Below are positions 1-10,749 of a DNA stretch of 64,000 nucleotides, piece after piece; the stretch's first letter is position 1, and each line of letters opens with the position of its first letter. The translations under genes were made by a program, and so were the position numbers. The stretch covers positions 40,650,741 to 40,714,740 of the forward strand of contig ML681990.1 in assembly GCA_007922195.1 (NCBI GenBank), read 5' to 3'. This DNA is from Podocnemis expansa. Its lineage: Eukaryota; Chordata; Testudines; Podocnemididae. The notes below the pieces were generated by a model that saw only the letters and a list, made by a program, of their open reading frames with translations, was not told the DNA's origin and ran no database searches.

Positions 1-58
1 GTCACAGTGTTGGAAGGTTAGAGCTCCCAAACATAGTGTTATAGGAAGAATCCAGACA

Positions 59-542
59 GGCTATGGCTACACTTACAAAATTAATTTGGAATACTTATTT
101 CAAAATAACTACTTGAATTTTAATTCAAAGTAATTATTTCAAATTAGCACTACTTCAAATTTATTATTTTGAATTAGGAGTCCGGGGAAGACTCTCCAAT
201 TTGAAACAAGGTAGGAGTTATTATTTCAAAGTAGAGAGTCTTCATTAGGAGCCCAGGGAAGACTCTCTAATTTGAAACAGAGGAAGACAGGCAAAAGAAT
301 AGAGCCATGATTTTGAACTAAGCCTATTCTTTGGCTTAGAATGGCTTATTTTGAAATAATAATTTCGATTTAAGTGCTATTTCAAAATAAAAGCAGGTTT
401 TATTATTATAAAATAGCGCTTCTTTATTTTGAAATAAAGAAAAGCTTAATTCAAAATAACAAAATGCACGCATGGACAGGAGAAAAGTTATTTCAAAATA
501 AGTCTCCTTATTTCAAAATAACTTCTAAGTGTAGACATATCC
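59..542. mobile_element. Harbinger-like MITE (copy A)
   Basis: The left end reads GGCTATGGCTACACTTA and the right end, reversed, reads GGATATGTCTACACTTA, an imperfect terminal inverted repeat shared by about ten elements in the window. The interior is AT-rich and full of TTATTTCAAAATAA-type palindromes. It also holds an imperfect internal duplication: two GGGAAGACTCTC blocks near 185 and 256, each followed by AATTTGAAACA. There is no coding capacity. A clean 3-bp target duplication is not visible here (ACA versus ATA). Confidence 0.75.
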
Positions 543-679
543 ATAGGTTGTTCAGTGGACATCAGGACTTGCCCAATGTGAGCAACAGGGTCCGCCCAAG
601 GTGTTTTGGTATCCTAGGCAAACGATGGCTGTTGTGCCCCCAACAAACAGAAGGTTATACTTTTATTTATAAGAGATAA

Positions 680-3290
680 TGTATTAATATATTTTTAAAT
701 AAAGAAAAAAAATTCACTTCCATCTATTTTGGACCCCTTAAAGTCCAGTGCTCTAGGCGACTACCTAGTTCACTTTTATGGTTGGGCAAGCCCTGGTGGA
801 CAAGCTTCTATGAGGAAAACCTCTGTGACAGGGTTTATCAGGCTCAGCCCCTGTTGTAGGTATGTGCTGGGACCCATCTTAAGGAAAATTAGCTTGGGTT
901 TGACTACCAGTGAGGTTTAATCTACAGGTCAGCCTACTCCAGATCTGCTGCCACACCTTGTAAACAGAGGCTTGGAGTGCCTACAACATCATGCCATTTA
1001 CAACAACACTTTGATTTTGTAAACAAAATGCAAATTGTATGAAACCTATCATGCATTTTTTTTAAAATAATGTCCTAGGTTTTGTTAGTTTAAGATTCTG
1101 CACTATTGGAAATGCACATACAGAACACCCTAACCCACTCATTGCATGTGAACTAGAACCTAAAAGGGACTAGTGTAACACAAAAGCCATTCTTGCATGC
1201 CCTACTGCAGTATCCAATCTTAGGGAAGTGAGGAAGGCAAAACTGTCCTAACACAGATAATGAAAGGAAAAATCAGTGGTAGCTTTCACTTTTATTAACC
1301 TTAGCTCTTTGCGCTAGCAACCCAGTGATTTTTAAAAATCTATATGGTTACCTTTTTCAAAGTGGTACAGGCAATTAACTCAGACATTTTCCATAATCAT
1401 GGAGGGCTGGAAGAAGTACTATGATTAAGAACATGACAAGCAGCCCATTTTTCTATGCACTCTAAAATCCACATGCTTACTGGATTTGTCTAAGAACTGT
1501 TGTGCGTCAGGCAGGTCTGGGATAGGATTTGTGCTCCAAACTTTAGGTCAGTTGACTCAGGAGTTCCTAAAATTCAGCATTCTCTCCACCCCATTCCCAG
1601 CAAAAATCATGTGGCATCCTAATTTTATTATTCTTATGATGTTTTGCAGCATATCTAGGGCTCAAACTATGGCTCCGATGCTCCCCAAAAGGATAATCTG
1701 TTCTTGTTTGGTCTCAGCTAGCTCCTGTGTGGCAGCGAGTCTTTAAGGTCATTCAGGGTATAAGTTGGGGCTCCAGTGTGACTTAAGTCACAACGATGAA
1801 CCAGAAAAAATTATTTGTCCATGTGCAGTAGGACTGGAGATGGAAGGAGGCATCTATTGCAACTGGGAATGTTTGCAGGGAGCCTGACATCAGGTAACTC
1901 AAGGTGAAATACTCTGGCTATTGAATCTGAGTCCTCAGCAGCTTTCTGAGAAGCACATAGTAAATGCATTAGTTCTACTCCACAGGCGTTCTGCAAGGCC
2001 TGCTTTTGGAAATTTTTCCTCAAGAGCAAAGCTTCTCATTAAAGAGCCAATATTTTAGGGTTTTGAAATCCTCCTATGTACTTGAACATTATGAAAATAG
2101 CTATGCCTTGTCTGGGCCAGAGGTGAAATTAGTGGTACAAGTTTGGGGTCGTTTGGCACACGGCCTCCTTAGATACTGAGCCACAATAAGGAGCTGCTAT
2201 TAGTATTCACATTGCTCTAAAACCCATGTGCAGGGAGATATTATTTTGAAAATTGGCATATTACAACAGTAACTCAGGTAGAGTTTGTGATGAAAATTTA
2301 GAGCTATTGTTATCACCAGGTTGTTGAGAAACAGTCCATTTAAAATGAACTACTTATAACATTTTTCAGATTCTTAACATTTTTTGATGCAGAGGCTGAG
2401 AAAAATCTGATTTGTGACCTCCATTAAATGTAAGGAATTGAATGTTCCTGAGGTCAGTCACTGAACGATAGCATGCGCTAGAATAGAAATATTTCAAAAG
2501 CTAGTGCACACTAAAAACCTCAGTACCTTTGTTTACAGACAGTTTGCATTTGTGTGAGATATTGTTTCCTCAGCATCTCCTTGGTGGGTGACATGCAAGT
2601 AGTAATGATTCACATGAGACCTTAAAGGAACACACGTGGCTCCTGGAACACAAGGGTGAGCAGTTCACATCTGTCCCACTTAAATTTTTGATTCTGTGCA
2701 CATTACTGCTCTCAACATGCCTTTTGCTTAGTGGCTGAGGACACACAGTAAGGCTTCTTTTGGAAAGATGACTGGTGCATGCAATTTTGAGGAAGTTCAA
2801 GCAACCCACCAATGCCATGTATCCATCTGCCTACAAATATTCAGCAGCAGTATTGTAACTGCGATAGGAAACCCAGTGTGGTGGGGTAGCACTGGGATGA
2901 AATGGGTGGGACTAGTTGCCACATTGGGAATGGCACTACCATCATGTCCTTCAAAACCAAGGACATTCACTGCCAGAAATTTTGTGTGTAGGAAGTAACA
3001 CAGTACAGAAAATGGCAGATTTTATTAGAATGGGCTTGGTTTTGTCACTGTGCCAGACTTATTTTCAGAACCAGAGCAGCAGTAGTAAAAGGGTGTCGGA
3101 TGGGAGATCTTACCTTAGTCTTTGTATGTCCACGTTCTCAGAGGTACAAGTCTGTTGTACCTAAACTGATTCTGGCCCCCTTGTTTTTCAGAGGATTAAG
3201 CATTGGTGCATTTCACATTCTAGAATGGTTTGAGGCTGTCAATATTCTAAGATGGACAGCCATGACCAATGGTCACAGCTGGACCAAACC
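680..3290. other. No recognised feature
   Basis: AT-rich single-copy-looking DNA. The open frames are short, overlap on both strands and match nothing recognisable. No tRNA, rRNA or convincing splice-bounded exon was seen. Confidence 0.5.
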
Positions 3291-3720
3291 TGAGGCTAGA
3301 AGTAGAAAAGGAGCTTATAGTGAGGTTCCAGGTCATGGGTGATACCAAAGCCAGAGTCCAAACCTGGTTTCAGAATGTAAGTCAGGAGGCAAAATCCAAA
3401 ATCAAGTCAAGGTCAAAACCAGGAGTTTAGAAGCAGGAATGGGCATGTCATCTACAGAAGATGCACACTGTTACTTGGATACTTCCTGGAACAGCCCGTG
3501 GATTTATAACCAGTCGCAAGCCAATCAAAAGTCATGGGGCTGCTGCCCATTAGACCCCTTGAGGTGGGACTTCCCATGGTGTGTGTCCAGAGCAAGTCAT
3601 GGGTAGCGAATAATTTCCTGACTATGGTGGCAGCATGGAGCTGCCAGCTGCCTTGTACTGGGGTAGAACTGAGGTGTCTAGACTCATAGGCCTTCACAAA
3701 GACACACATTAGTTGAGGAA
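3291..3720 (-). mobile_element. Possible LTR remnant, minus orientation
   Basis: The minus strand carries a TATA-type box (TTATAAAT, about 3501-3508). Downstream of it, near 3310-3430, is a run of loosely repeated AAGTC/CAAAATC/GTCAAGG units. A TATA box followed by short AG/GTC-rich repeats is common in retroelement LTR leader regions. No ends or target duplication were found, so this is a tentative reading. Confidence 0.25.
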
Positions 3721-4407
3721 TGATCCCACCCACCTAAAAATAATATGGTTTGTATGGAATGCAGAAACTTTTTGGCTTTGAAAATCAGGTCACAGTCAAC
3801 ATGTTACTTGGTCTGCCTGCTCTCTGAATTGGCTTCTTGTTGACACAGATTCATACTCACAATCTCTGTTTTGTTCTGCAAATGCCTTTATTGGACTGAC
3901 AATGTATGGACAGAAGAAGTGGGTTGAAGGCCCAGACCATGAAAGTATGCAGGTATGACCAGAGCTGGAAAGAAAGGAGCATGAGGAAAAGGACACTAGG
4001 AAGGTAGGGTGAGAAGAGGAGGAAGAGTTGATGAAAGTGTGGGAAGAGGAAGGAAAAGTGATGAAGCTTTAGAGAAACAATGTCTGAAAGTTGGGGTGGG
4101 AGAAGGTCTGGAGATTAGTGAATTGAACACATTAGGTAAATAAGGGAGTGAAAAAAACAATATATGGTTACTAAATATGCTGAATCAACTGAGTGAAAAA
4201 TTAAGTGAGAGAGTTACAGAGTTGTGAAATAAATCATGCATAGATCCAAATGGCCAGGAAAGTTAATTAAACCACAGAATTAAATAGCTGATATAATAAT
4301 ATCATGGTAATAATTTTCATTGAGATTTCCAAAAAGTGAATGTCATCATAGTGGGAAATGAATGGATCATTTATTGTTGTTGAAAATTCAAGGGCTTTGC
4401 TTAATTT
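3721..4407. other. Purine-rich and AT-rich spacer
   Basis: Positions about 3965-4080 are strongly purine-biased on + (GAGGAAGAG-type runs). The rest is AT-rich with no recognisable feature. Confidence 0.45.
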
Positions 4408-5569
4408 TGTAAGGCAGGCTTAGAAGCTGTTCTTAATAGCTTCTGAACTGAAGGGGGGGGGCAACTAATCTGCATGGGTCCTGTATTAGCATGAATACAA
4501 AGAACACAATTAACTGATTAGCATACTGGATGCACTAGGTCCAAAGCATAGTGGGTAATAGTATTTGGGGTTAGTTTGCTCACAAATCTATCAATATCTA
4601 TAATTCTGCTAAAGGGAAATATGAAATACTGTCCTTGTGTGAACTGCTACTCTCTGTTTATTTCAAATCGCTCTGGGTTAGTTAATGGGTAAAAGGCTCC
4701 ACGCTTAGTTAAAAAAAGATTTGTAAGAGAGGCTCCTGCATGTTTCAGCCTGAAAGAGACAAGAACAGAAATGGAAGGTTTGTATTCTTTAAATGCTTGG
4801 GGCAGATGCCCTACCTTCCTATTGCTTCTTCTATTCTTTGTTATGAAAATAGCTGATTTACAACTGCTAAAGACTAAGAGAGCTAGCTATCACTGAGCTC
4901 GGTAGGGAATTTTTCTCTTTCTGAGCTGAAAAGGAGCAGCTATGAGGTAACCAGCAAGTAGAGCTGGTGAGAGCGGCTAGCTGGGTGATGCAAGGGACTG
5001 GAGGGCAGCACCAGTGGACAGTGGGTGGAGCCAGCAGATGGCAAGAGCAGCCAGTGGCAAGCTGGGTGACATGAGGGACTGGAGGATGAAGCCAGCGGGC
5101 AGAGCCAAGAAACCTGTTCTAGAGGATGGAGTGGGTGACTGGTAGATGGTGTCAGTGGACAGCTGGTATGAAAGACACCCCCTATGTATCTTAGAGTTGG
5201 TTGGGAGCCTAGTTAGCACTGATTCTCCAGATCAGTGCCAGTTTTGCCATTAAGTTTGTATGTTCTGTTATGCGGTGTAGGTTACTGGGAACTTCGCTCT
5301 ATACTAAGTTTCCTAGATTAGTGCTGATCTCTGTTATTTGGCCTTTTTGCATTTTTGCTTTACTACTATTAAAATTTCCATTTACTACACTCAAACTCAT
5401 GCTTGCGAGTGGGGAAGCCTTACCCCTTTGGGGTGCCCAGGGAACAGTGCAGGATTCCCAGAAATCTGGGTGGGGGCTCAAGCCAGTTGGTGGTGTTGCA
5501 TCATTGGGAAACCCCTAGATATAGAACCCGGCCCTTGCCTTGCCAGCTTGCTTTGGCAGAAGGGTTACA
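4408..5569 (+). mobile_element. Probable solo LTR with 4-bp target duplication
   Basis: The segment starts TGTAAGG and ends GGGTTACA, the TG...CA form of retroviral and Ty3-type LTRs with a TGTAA/TTACA inverted repeat. ATTT occurs directly before (4404-4407) and directly after (5570-5573). An ATTAAA polyadenylation-like signal lies near 5368. A degenerate tandem of GAGGGACTGGAGG/GGGTGA units occupies about 4980-5130. No internal coding region or second LTR was found, so it would be a solo LTR. The 4-bp duplication is AT-rich and could be chance. Confidence 0.5.
4977..5135. repeat. Degenerate tandem repeat inside the LTR
   Basis: Units of roughly 60-70 bp repeat imperfectly: GCTGGGTGA-GGGACTGGAGG followed by CAGTGG or CAGCGGGCAG, at least twice. 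They resemble the decayed short repeats seen in LTR leader regions. Confidence 0.4.
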
Positions 5570-5640
5570 ATTTTATGGATATCAAATAATGAACAAGCCA
5601 AAAAATTCCCCAAGACTGTGGATCAGCTTAGTAACTTACT

Positions 5641-6172
5641 CATAGACTCTAAGGTCAGAAGAGACCAGTATGATCATCTAGTCTGACCTCCTGCACAATG
5701 CAGGCCTCAAGACCTTATCCACACACTCCAGCAATAAGCCTCTAACCTATGATTGAGTTACCTGAGTCTTCAAATCAGGATTTTAAGATACAGAGAATTC
5801 ATTGGTAGGTGAGCCATGCCCCATGCTATGGAGGAAGGTGAAAACCCCTCAGAACCCTAGCCAATCTGCCCTGGGGGAAAATTCCTTCCTGATCCCAGAT
5901 ATGGCATTCAGTCAAACCATGGGCATGTGGACAAGTCTCAACAGCCAGTCACCCAAGAAACAATTCTCTGTAATAACTCAGAACCCACCCCATCTATACT
6001 CTCTTCTTAGGCCACTTACATATCCACCACCAGTAGCTCTAATCAAAGATCAGTCACTTTCCAAAATAGGCCATCCCATCATACCATCCCCTCCATAAAC
6101 TTATCAAGTTCAATTTTGAAAGTGGTTATGTTTTTTGCCTCCACAGCTCCTCTTGAGGGCAATGTCCTTCAT
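5641..6172 (-). mobile_element. CR1 LINE 3' end, minus strand
   Basis: Read on the minus strand this follows the 3' portion of sauropsid CR1 elements. From the high-coordinate end it carries the coding tail (F-x-x-K-L-D-x-F-M-E-G type), then the untranslated region and the terminal GGTCTCTTCTGACCTTAGAG. The plus strand shows the hallmarks GATCATCTAGTCTGACCTCC (5673-5692) and TCTGCCCTGGGGGAAAATTC. The 5' end is truncated near 6172, as usual for CR1. Confidence 0.85.
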
Positions 6173-6257
6173 AGAAAGGAATATGATGGAGAAGAGAAGT
6201 TCTTCAGAAGTAGCTGCCTGCAGCCAGAGGCTTGTCATCCATGTTCTGATGTAGATG

Positions 6258-7350
6258 AGTGTAGTTAGGAAGTGTAGTCCCCCCCTAAGACAGAAAAGTG
6301 GGGGACAGTCTGGGTGGAGCTAAAACTTACCTGTCTGTCAAACTGGAAGGCAGGAAGTAGGACAGAAAGTATAAAAGGAAAGCTTGGAAGCTCAGTCGTG
6401 CTCAGCTTCTGGAGGGGAAGGATATCTGTCCCCTCTCTCAGGAGCTACCTGTGGTCAGGGACTGTTATCTTGCAGCTGGCCTGGGACCATTTTCCTGCTA
6501 TGGACTGGGACCAGGAGGACCTGCCAGACACACCCATTACTGTGGACCTGGAAAAACTGCCAGCAGTCTGGAATCCTCAGGTACAAGCAGAGCCACTCAC
6601 CCTTGAGGAAGCAATAGCCAACCTCGGGAGCAGTGACCTAGAGGAGTTGTAGCTACCAGTGACTGGGAAGAGACCTAACTGGGTTGTGACCTGGAGGAAT
6701 TGCCATCTGCTGACAAGTCCAATGAGCTTCCAGACATACTGCCCCTTGATGACATTGAAGACTGTACAACCTACCCCTGAGTGACTAACCTGAGGAGGCT
6801 GAGTGGGAATTGATCGATCAGGTACCACCAGGAAAGGGGGCTGGAAGTGGCCCGGGGGAAGGGAGTGACAGACTGGCAGCTATGGAGCTGGGAACTGAGT
6901 CAGTGTGTTGCAGCTGGAACCCCCACAACAAACCTCTCTGCCACAGATGTCGACCTGGACTGGGATTCAGGTGAGCCTGCATCCCACTACCTCTTTTCTA
7001 CACCAACCTTAGATTTCCCTGACCAGCCTGGAAAGCCTATGCAAGGCTAGAGACTGCAAGCATGCCCTGCCTGGGGACTAGAGACTGTTTGCCAGCACGA
7101 GGGTGGACAAATACCCACCAGAAGGGTGTAGTAAAGGGTGTGACCACCCTGCTGATAGTCGAGGTGGGACAGGCCAATGCCCTACAGTGAGGAATCAGAA
7201 AGCTGAGAAATTAGATGTAACGAGCTTTGGAAGCAGGGGTGTCGCTGGCGCTGGGTTTACTGGGCTTGAGTCCTGAGTCCCAGTGTCTGAGCCCCAGTCT
7301 TTTCCCAGGCTAGGGGTGCTCCTATCTGGAAGCATCATCCAGTTATTACA
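6258..7350 (+). mobile_element. LTR-like repeat with DLEELP peptides, copy 1
   Basis: Diverged relative of the element at 8946-9804. It has a TATA-type box (AGTATAAAAG, about 6368-6377). A reading frame from the ATG at 6500 to the stop at 6650-6652 contains DLPD, DLEKLP and DLEEL motifs. A second frame immediately after contains DLEELP and ELPDILPLDD. A GGAAGTGGCCCGGG-type block near 6845 matches the other copy. Ends are uncertain: TGTAG near 6258 and TTATTACA near 7346 would fit a TG...CA LTR, but no target duplication supports them. Confidence 0.5.
6314..6652 (+). CDS. Acidic DLxELP-repeat reading frame (element-borne, unknown function)
   Basis: An open frame of 112 codons. Its C-terminal half, from the methionine at 6500, is strongly acidic and repeats a D-L-x-x-L-P motif (DLPD, DLEKLP, DLEEL). 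The same motif appears in another frame at 6690-6780 and in the unrelated-length frame at 9207-9425, so the coding bias seems real. A 1-base shift after the stop at 6652 restores the motif series, which suggests a broken longer frame. I recognise no domain. The TATA-like box about 130 bp upstream of the 6500 ATG could drive it. It may be a leader peptide of a retroelement or a chance-preserved repeat. Confidence 0.35.
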   Translation: MELKLTCLSNWKAGSRTESIKGKLGSSVVLSFWRGRISVPSLRSYLWSGTVILQLAWDHFPAMDWDQEDLPDTPITVDLEKLPAVWNPQVQAEPLTLEEAIANLGSSDLEEL

Positions 7351-7797
7351 GGCATTTCAGTCCATTTTATCTAAAAAGCTCCTGGAGCAGCCCCATGCAG
7401 ATGACGAATGACTAAAGAGCAAGAAATGAGCCATGGGGAATTCCACATATAAAGCCTGTTGAGATGGAGAAGCACATTACAACCCTATGGGGTTTTGCCT
7501 GACATAAAGGAATAGTCATTTCAGATCATTTGCATTTGGACCTTGAGTCTCTACAAGGTAGGACAGCAGGATTTGGTGATTACAGGAGAGAAGATAACAT
7601 GCTTTTATGGCTTGCATACATGTGCAAACAAACACAGTGTTTGCGGAATTAGTACTTGGACAGCTAATACGAGCACTATATGAATCTCAATTAACATATT
7701 CAGTGCTGTACAGATCAAAACAATTCTTTGGAAGGTGGAAATACTTTCCACACTATGAGATATTGTTATTGGCCTATAAGATACTAATTTCCATAAT
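7351..7797. other. No recognised feature
   Basis: Unassigned sequence between the LTR-like repeat and the small inverted-duplicate repeat at 7798. No coding or RNA feature was seen. Confidence 0.45.
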
Positions 7798-7885
7798 TAT
7801 ATGTCAGTTTGTAACCAGAGCTACAAAGTTCAGCCAGTAACGTCCAAAAAATGCTGACACATTATTGCCAAGTAGCGATGCCAAT
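7798..7885 (-). repeat. Unclassified dispersed repeat, copy in inverted orientation to 11985-12080
   Basis: The reverse complement closely matches 11985-12080. Shared stretches include TGGCTGAACTTTGTAG followed by CTCTGGTTACAAACT here and CCCTGGTTACAAACT there. Both copies also contain a GCTG..CA/TGCCA segment and a preceding TTGGCAT. Family not recognised. Confidence 0.6.
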
Positions 7886-8839
7886 CCCAGCATGTTTGTT
7901 CCTCTACTGGTATATTACATCTTAGGAGTTTTTACTACGGGAGAAATTAGGTTTTTGCCCCCAGGTCCCTTTACCTATTTCTACATTTCCTTGACAACAT
8001 GTGCCCTCTAAGCGCTTTAGGAAAAAAATACGAGGACAGGCCACATTACGGCTTCCTGGTTCAGCTGCCTGAATACTGCACAAGCAGGGGACTGAAAGCA
8101 TGGTGCTCTAACAATATCTCTGGCCTCCTAGAACATCTTCTCCGTTTGTATTTACTTCTTCTTAAACATTTACCACAATCCCTTACTTGAGTCTCTGCTA
8201 ACTTTTGAAAGCTTTAATCATCATGGGCCATCATGAAGTTAACACAGGGATCAACCTCTCCTAACTTCCAATAATCACACGTAAGGGTCTATAGAATTTT
8301 AGATCTCTGCAGCATGTCAGCAGTAGCTGACACTACTCCATATGGAGCAACCTGTGTCTTAGCCCTCAGTTCTGAGGGAAAAGGTGCCTCTTTGGCCTTC
8401 AAAATTCCTCCTTTTACAAAAGGTAAATATTTTGGTATTTGCTGTAAGAGTGATGAAGCATTTAACATGTCCTGCTGGGATGTGTAGGGGCCTTTCCACA
8501 AACAGTCATCTGACTCCTTCTAGTCTACAATTTTTATGCAATACTGTATAACTGATAATGTACGACAGTGCAATGCAGGACATCCTTGCCATGGATTTGA
8601 TGTCATGGTCCCCTGCCATGATTTCAGAGAGGAAATAAGCAAAAATGCTCTCTGATCAAAGCAGTGGTGATCATTAGAAACATACCAGCAGTAGATGTTG
8701 TATATTCACACAGTCATTTCAAAACAGTACAGTGAAAAAGCAGAAAGGTGGGATTAAGATAAACGCAAACTAAAACCATGAAGTTGAGCTGGGTGGCTTC
8801 TTCAGTACTAAGCATGTTCTCTTTCAGTAGCAAATTATC
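7886..8839. other. No recognised feature
   Basis: AT-rich unassigned sequence. The short open frames here show no domain or composition to support a gene. Confidence 0.45.
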
Positions 8840-8845
8840 AGATAA

Positions 8846-8940
8846 CAGCAGTATGACCTGATCCCATGTTTTACACGCCCCTGCATTTATTTTCATCCAA
8901 TTCTGTAAGTTCTCCCTCTTCAAAGCAGCTAATGAAGTGG
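8846..8940 (+). mobile_element. Penelope-like 3' tail, left part
   Basis: Matches the Penelope 3' untranslated region seen at 13078-13271 and, in reverse, at 40260-40370: CTGATCC-CATG-TTACAC, CCTGCATTTATTTTC, ATTCTGTAAGTT, then AATGAAGTGGGATAT. The sequence resumes at 9805. The two halves are separated by the LTR-like element at 8946-9804. Confidence 0.7.
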
Positions 8941-8945
8941 GATAT

Positions 8946-9804
8946 TGTAGCAAAGTGAAACCCAAGCCCAGGCTCTTGCACTCTCCCTGCTGGCCAGGGA
9001 AGGGCACGGACCCACTGTGGGCCGGGAACCAAAGGGGCTGGGCTGGAGGATGGGAGAACTATTTAAGAGAGCGGACTGAGCAGCCACAGGAGAGAAGGCA
9101 CACCAGGCAGAAGGTGGAGCTCCCTGACCGGTGAGAGTGAGGATGTAACCAGAACCTCGATGACCCCACCTACCCCGCCCAAGGTGAGGAGCTGGAGGAG
9201 TTACCTTTGGCTGAGGAGCTGCCTGAGGGAGGAGGCGAGCAGGGTCTGCAGGACCTGGATGAGCTGCCCTCCACAGAGGATGTGGCTGACCTGGGGCTGA
9301 CCAACACCTGTGACCTGGAGGAACTGCCACTGGCTGAAGGTACAGAGGGAGGTCTGGACCCACCCATGGTGAAGGTGGAAGGCCTGATGGGCATACCATG
9401 GGGAAGGTACCCGGGGGTTTGGTAGGGAGGAAGTAGCCCAGGGGAGGGGTGTGGACTAGCCCTGTACAACCAAGTATGTTTCGGCAGGCTCACTACTGGC
9501 TCTTGGGTGGCCTGTGGCCACCCAATAGGGCCCTGGGCTGAGATACAGTGGAGTGGGCGGGCCTGTGTCTCCCTCCCCCTCATCTCTTACCACCGTGAAC
9601 CTCACCCTGTAAACACTGACCGCTTGAGGGACTTTATGACGGTGCTTGCCTGGTGGAGGGCTGAAGCCTAGCTTACCTTATCTGCCTCGCCCTGCTGGGC
9701 TAGAAGGCAGGGACTTGGGGTGCTGGATGCACCCAGCGGCTGAGACCACAGACAGCCGCCACTAGATAGCCGGAACAGCTGTCCGATAGGTGACCCGATT
9801 TACA
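8946..9804 (+). mobile_element. Solo LTR-like element with 5-bp target duplication (DLEELP family, copy 2)
   Basis: Starts TGTAGC and ends TTTACA, flanked by GATAT on both sides (8941-8945 and 9805-9809). It interrupts a Penelope tail exactly, so both ends are fixed. A TATA-like box (CTATTTAAGAG, about 9059-9069) is followed by a leader and a frame carrying ELPEG, DLDELP and DLEELP motifs. It is 859 bp, and no gag or pol coding was seen, so it looks like a solo LTR left by recombination. A diverged relative is at about 6258-7350. Confidence 0.75.
9207..9425 (+). CDS. Acidic DLEELP-repeat reading frame within the LTR-like element
   Basis: A 72-codon frame rich in Glu, Leu and Pro with ELPEG, LDELP and DLEELP motifs spaced about 20-25 residues apart. 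The frame is open upstream of the ATG (GEELEELP at about 9183-9206), so the true start may be earlier or the frame may be spliced. It mirrors the motif series in the other copy at 6500-6780. No known domain is recognised. A retroelement leader product or a repeat-array remnant are both possible. Confidence 0.35.
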   Translation: MAEELPEGGGEQGLQDLDELPSTEDVADLGLTNTCDLEELPLAEGTEGGLDPPMVKVEGLMGIPWGRYPGVW

Positions 9805-9925
9805 GATATTCCCCTATGAAAGCTCATGCGATAAATAAATCTGTTAGCCTTTAAGTGCCACAAGACTCCTTGCTTTTTTTGCTTTACTAGACTAACATAG
9901 CTGTCCCTTTGGAACTTGATTTACT
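9805..9925 (+). mobile_element. Penelope-like 3' tail, right part
   Basis: Continues the fragment interrupted at 8945. It carries ATGAAAGCTCATGCGATAAA, TCTGTTAGCCTTTAAGTGCC, ACAAGACTCCTTG, then CTAGACTAACATAGCTGTCC. This shared terminal segment ends at the same point in other copies of the window. Confidence 0.8.
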
Positions 9926-10164
9926 AATGTGGTCCCAAAGAACAGAGTTGTACCAGGGGATCAAGTTGATGAATAGGGCCAACTGTTAGTTAGTGAATAC
10001 TTGTAATGTGTTTCTTCTTGCTGCCACTCAGTTGGATCCAGGTGGAATTGGGGACCTGCTTTATTGAATGTTGTTCAGAACAACATCATTATACTGGTCC
10101 AATTTCATATAAATGTTTCCCAAGATTGGCGTGCATTTTTTGATTCCATGCCCCATGCCAGTTT

Positions 10165-10608
10165 GCTAGGAAGTTGAAAAGTGCTCAGAGCAAAAATGAG
10201 CACAAGCCGTATGAGGAAAGACTGAAAGCATTAGGCTTATTTAGTCTGCAGAAGAGAAGATGGAGGGGGGATTTGATAGCAACCTTCAACTACTTGAAGG
10301 GATGCTCTAAGGAAGATGGAGCTCGACTGTTCTCGGTAATAACAGAGGACAGAACGAGGACCAGTGGTCTCAAGTTGCGGTTAGGGAGGTCAAGGCTGGA
10401 TATTAGAAAAAACTTTTTTACTAGGAGAGTGGTGAAGCCTTGGAATGAGCTCCCAAGGGAGGTGGTGGAGTCTCCATCTCTGGAGGTGTTTAAGGCCCGG
10501 CTGGACAAAACCATGACTGGGATGGTTTAGTGGGAGTGGTCCTGCTTCTGGCAGGGGGTTGGACTAGATGACCTATGAGGTCCCTTCCAACCCTATGATT
10601 CTATGAAC
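10165..10608 (+). mobile_element. CR1 LINE 3' end with coding remnant
   Basis: Typical sauropsid CR1 terminus. It encodes a 118-codon frame (10174-10530) with [34 protein letters not shown] and [17 protein letters not shown]. This is the conserved C-terminal end of the CR1 reverse-transcriptase ORF. The untranslated tail GGGGTTGGACTAGATGACC and the terminal ATTCTATGA-type signal follow. The element is 5' truncated; the intact frame suggests a fairly young copy. Confidence 0.9.
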
Positions 10609-10619
10609 CCTCCCCTTCC

Positions 10620-10745
10620 AATCAGTCACCTGTTAGTTGCATCTGATGAAGTAAGTTGGGGCCCAAGAAAGCTTATGCCCAAAGAAATCTGTTAGTCTTC
10701 AAGGTGCCACAGGACTCTTGTTGTTTCTTCTCACACTGACATAGA
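10620..10745 (+). mobile_element. Penelope-like 3' tail
   Basis: Contains GCATCTGATGAAGTAAGTTG, AGAAAGCTTATGCCCAAA, ATCTGTTAGTCTTCAAGGTG and CCACAGGACTCTTGTTG, ending near CACACTGACATAGATAA. It directly follows the CR1 end at 10608. Confidence 0.8.
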
Positions 10746-10749
10746 TAAG

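Noticed and set aside
8929..9583. Proline-rich minus-strand frames of 137 and 156 codons
   Set aside because: Antisense of the GC-rich LTR-like element; the first crosses its left boundary into a Penelope tail.
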